A stretch of DNA of 56,842 nt from Pseudomonas sp. GM78 (GTDB lineage Bacteria; Pseudomonadota; Gammaproteobacteria; Pseudomonadales; Pseudomonadaceae): contig NZ_AKJF01000065.1 of assembly GCF_000282475.1 (NCBI RefSeq), positions 1 through 56,842 on the forward strand. The letters run 5' to 3'. Below the pieces are notes generated by a model. That model made no database searches, had not been told where the DNA came from, and was given only the letters and a program-made list of their open reading frames with translations. Positions 55,882 to 56,842 of this stretch are shown here, in pieces; the first letter of the stretch is position 1, and each line of letters begins with the position of its first letter. The translations under genes and the position numbers were made by a program.

Positions 55882-56625
55882 ATGCGCGTTATGCAAAAAC
55901 GCAATGTTTCGACCGTTTTAAGAGCGCTGCTCGATCAGCACGGTATCTCCCCCACGGAGCTTCACCGTCGCACCGGCGTGCCTCAATCCACGCTCTCGCG
56001 CATCCTCGGCGGGAAGATTGTCGACCCCTCCGATAAACACATTTCGAAGATCGCCGACTACTTCGCCGTCAGTACCGATCAGTTGCGTGGCCGCGCGGTC
56101 ATCGCGCAGGCATCGGGTGCACGGCGTGAAGCCGCGCATTCGCAACTCACCGACATCAGTCTGTGGGACGACGACACCCCGATTGATGACGATGAGGTCT
56201 CGGTACCCTTTCTTCGCGAGGTTGAATTGGCTGCAGGATCAGGAAGATTCGCCATCGAAGAGAGCGAGCGCGCCAGCCTGCGGTTCGGCAAGCGTAGCCT
56301 GCGCCATAACGGCGTGCAGTTCGACCAGGCCAAATGCGTGACGGTGCGTGGCAACAGCATGCTGCCGGTGTTGCGCGACGGCGCCACGGTGGGCGTCAAC
56401 GCCGGCAAGCGCGGGATAGGCGATATCGTCGATGGCGATCTCTATGCCATCAACCATAACGGCCAACTGCGGGTCAAACAGCTGTATCGACTACCGACCG
56501 GGATTCGCCTGCGCAGCTTCAATCGCGATGAGCATCCGGACGAGGACTACTCTTTCCTGGAAATGCAGGAAGAGCAGATCCTGATCCTGGGTCATGTGTT
56601 CTGGTGGGGTATGTACGCTCGTTGA
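55882..56625 (+). CDS. prtR: CI/PrtR-like repressor with self-cleaving S24 domain
   Basis: Probable DNA-damage-inducible repressor of a tailocin or prophage. The 247-aa protein has an N-terminal helix-turn-helix (TELHRRTGVPQSTLSRILGGK, about residues 25-45) and a LexA/CI-type peptidase domain. All autocleavage parts are present: Ala-Gly cleavage site in LAAGSG (118-119), catalytic S159 in GNSMLPVL and K199 in LRVKQLYR. RecA-stimulated cleavage would relieve repression. ATGs at 55882 and 55891 are both possible. It lies directly after mutS and before a repressor-type promoter and a holin-like start. The name is by position and type; relation to pyocin PrtR is inferred. Confidence 0.82.
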   Translation: MRVMQKRNVSTVLRALLDQHGISPTELHRRTGVPQSTLSRILGGKIVDPSDKHISKIADYFAVSTDQLRGRAVIAQASGARREAAHSQLTDISLWDDDTPIDDDEVSVPFLREVELAAGSGRFAIEESERASLRFGKRSLRHNGVQFDQAKCVTVRGNSMLPVLRDGATVGVNAGKRGIGDIVDGDLYAINHNGQLRVKQLYRLPTGIRLRSFNRDEHPDEDYSFLEMQEEQILILGHVFWWGMYAR

Positions 56626-56637
56626 AGCTTGTCCGCC

Positions 56638-56665
56638 TGTAGGATCGCCGCCCGCGGGCTCCTAC
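56638..56665. repeat. Single REP-like hairpin, TGTAGGA type
   Basis: GTAGGA and TCCTAC pair around a GC-rich core containing CCGCGGG. It sits 13 bases past the repressor stop codon and may also terminate its message. It resembles one half of the TGTAGGAG doublets at 7974 and 13598. Confidence 0.6.
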
Positions 56666-56693
56666 GGGGGCTGCATTTCTTATGCGGCAAATA

Positions 56694-56736
56694 AATGCAT
56701 CAATGCATTGACTGTATATGCATCCATGCATAGTCT
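56694..56736 (+). promoter_or_regulatory. Repressible promoter with two operator palindromes
   Basis: A near-consensus sigma-70 promoter, TTGACT (56708-56713) and TAGTCT (56731-56736) with 17-base spacing, is overlapped by two 7-2-7 palindromes: AATGCATCAATGCATT (56694-56709) across the -35 edge and TATGCATCCATGCATA (56717-56732) across the spacer and -10. Centres are 23 bp apart, about two helical turns. The layout fits cooperative binding by the adjacent S24 repressor. Confidence 0.75.
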
Positions 56737-56783
56737 TGTGCTCAACCGCTTGCACTGCCACCCAAACACCCTGGAGGCCCGAC

Positions 56784-56842
56784 ATGACAAACGAGCAACA
56801 ACTGTTGCTGGACCTGCCGATCTGGCTCCCCCCCCCCCCCCC
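56784..56842 (+). CDS. N-terminus of a holin-like tailocin/prophage protein (truncated by window end)
   Basis: An ATG at 56784 follows a strong GGAGG ribosome-binding site (56773-56777) downstream of the repressible promoter. The readable N terminus is MTNEQQLLLDLPIWL, after which the frame runs into a C homopolymer at the window end. In fluorescent pseudomonads the first gene after the mutS-linked repressor is usually a small holin, and this N terminus looks compatible, but only 15 residues are visible. Function is inferred from context. Confidence 0.5.
   Translation, partial: MTNEQQLLLDLPIWLPPPP
56828..56842. other. Terminal run of 15 C, probable sequence artefact
   Basis: The window ends in 15 consecutive C inside a reading frame, encoding only prolines. 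This is unlike the surrounding sequence and most likely a low-quality contig end rather than biology. Confidence 0.6.

Overview
The window is a chromosomal segment of a Pseudomonas, most likely from the P. fluorescens species complex. The evidence is the gene order (map-glnD-dapC; rpsB-tsf-pyrH-frr through lpxB-rnhB-dnaE-accA; eno-ftsB-ispD; ispF-truD-surE-pcm-nlpD-rpoS-rsmZ-fdxA-mutS), the GTGGGAGC-type REP palindromes between genes, the Gac/Rsm small RNA rsmZ with an upstream GacA-type box, and a phage-repressor gene directly after mutS, where fluorescent pseudomonads carry phage-tail bacteriocin (tailocin) clusters. Coding DNA is GC-rich throughout except for one AT-rich patch at about 11.35-12.38 kb.

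Layout. 0-5.3 kb (minus strand): a small unknown gene, rlmA, dapE and the periplasmic-glucan synthase ndvB. 5.4-8.1 kb: the CsdA-CsdE-TcdA(CsdL) sulfur-relay/tRNA ct6A set, with tcdA convergent on csdA-csdE and a perfect 20-bp inverted repeat joining the two stop codons. 8-17.2 kb: dapD, an ArsC/Spx-like gene, a Na+/H+ antiporter, an orphan astacin-like metalloprotease in the AT-rich patch, dapC, glnD and map. Three lysine/diaminopimelate genes (dapE, dapD, dapC) therefore lie within 12 kb but in separate units.

17.4-43.9 kb (all plus strand) is a long run of essential genes. It covers translation (rpsB, tsf, frr), UMP and CTP synthesis (pyrH, pyrG), isoprenoid and lipid carriers (uppS, cdsA, dxr, ispD), outer-membrane biogenesis (rseP, bamA, skp, lpxD, fabZ, lpxA, lpxB, kdsA), replication (rnhB, dnaE), fatty-acid synthesis (accA), tRNA modification (tilS), glycolysis (eno) and division (ftsB). 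Many neighbours overlap by 1-4 bases (ATGA or TAATG junctions). Between some sub-operons there are hairpins, promoters and REP elements.

44-47 kb holds a glutathione-dependent formaldehyde detoxification unit: adhC and fghA with a divergent LysR regulator. 47-52.2 kb is the ispF-truD-surE-pcm-nlpD-rpoS chain. The gap after rpoS contains rsmZ, which titrates RsmA/RsmE-type translational repressors, together with its predicted promoter and GacA box. fdxA and mutS follow on the minus strand. The last kilobase carries a self-cleaving S24-type repressor whose probable operators flank it and overlap a strong promoter for a truncated, holin-like reading frame. This is probably the left edge of a tailocin or prophage locus. 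The sequence ends in a 15-base C run that is probably not genuine.

I did not find a clearly new multi-gene system. Most of the window is conserved core genome. The least explained parts are the orphan metalloprotease, the 140-bp nested palindrome upstream of dnaE, the repressor/operator array at the right end, and several structured intergenic or leader elements. All functional calls come from reading the sequence against remembered family knowledge; no searches were run.
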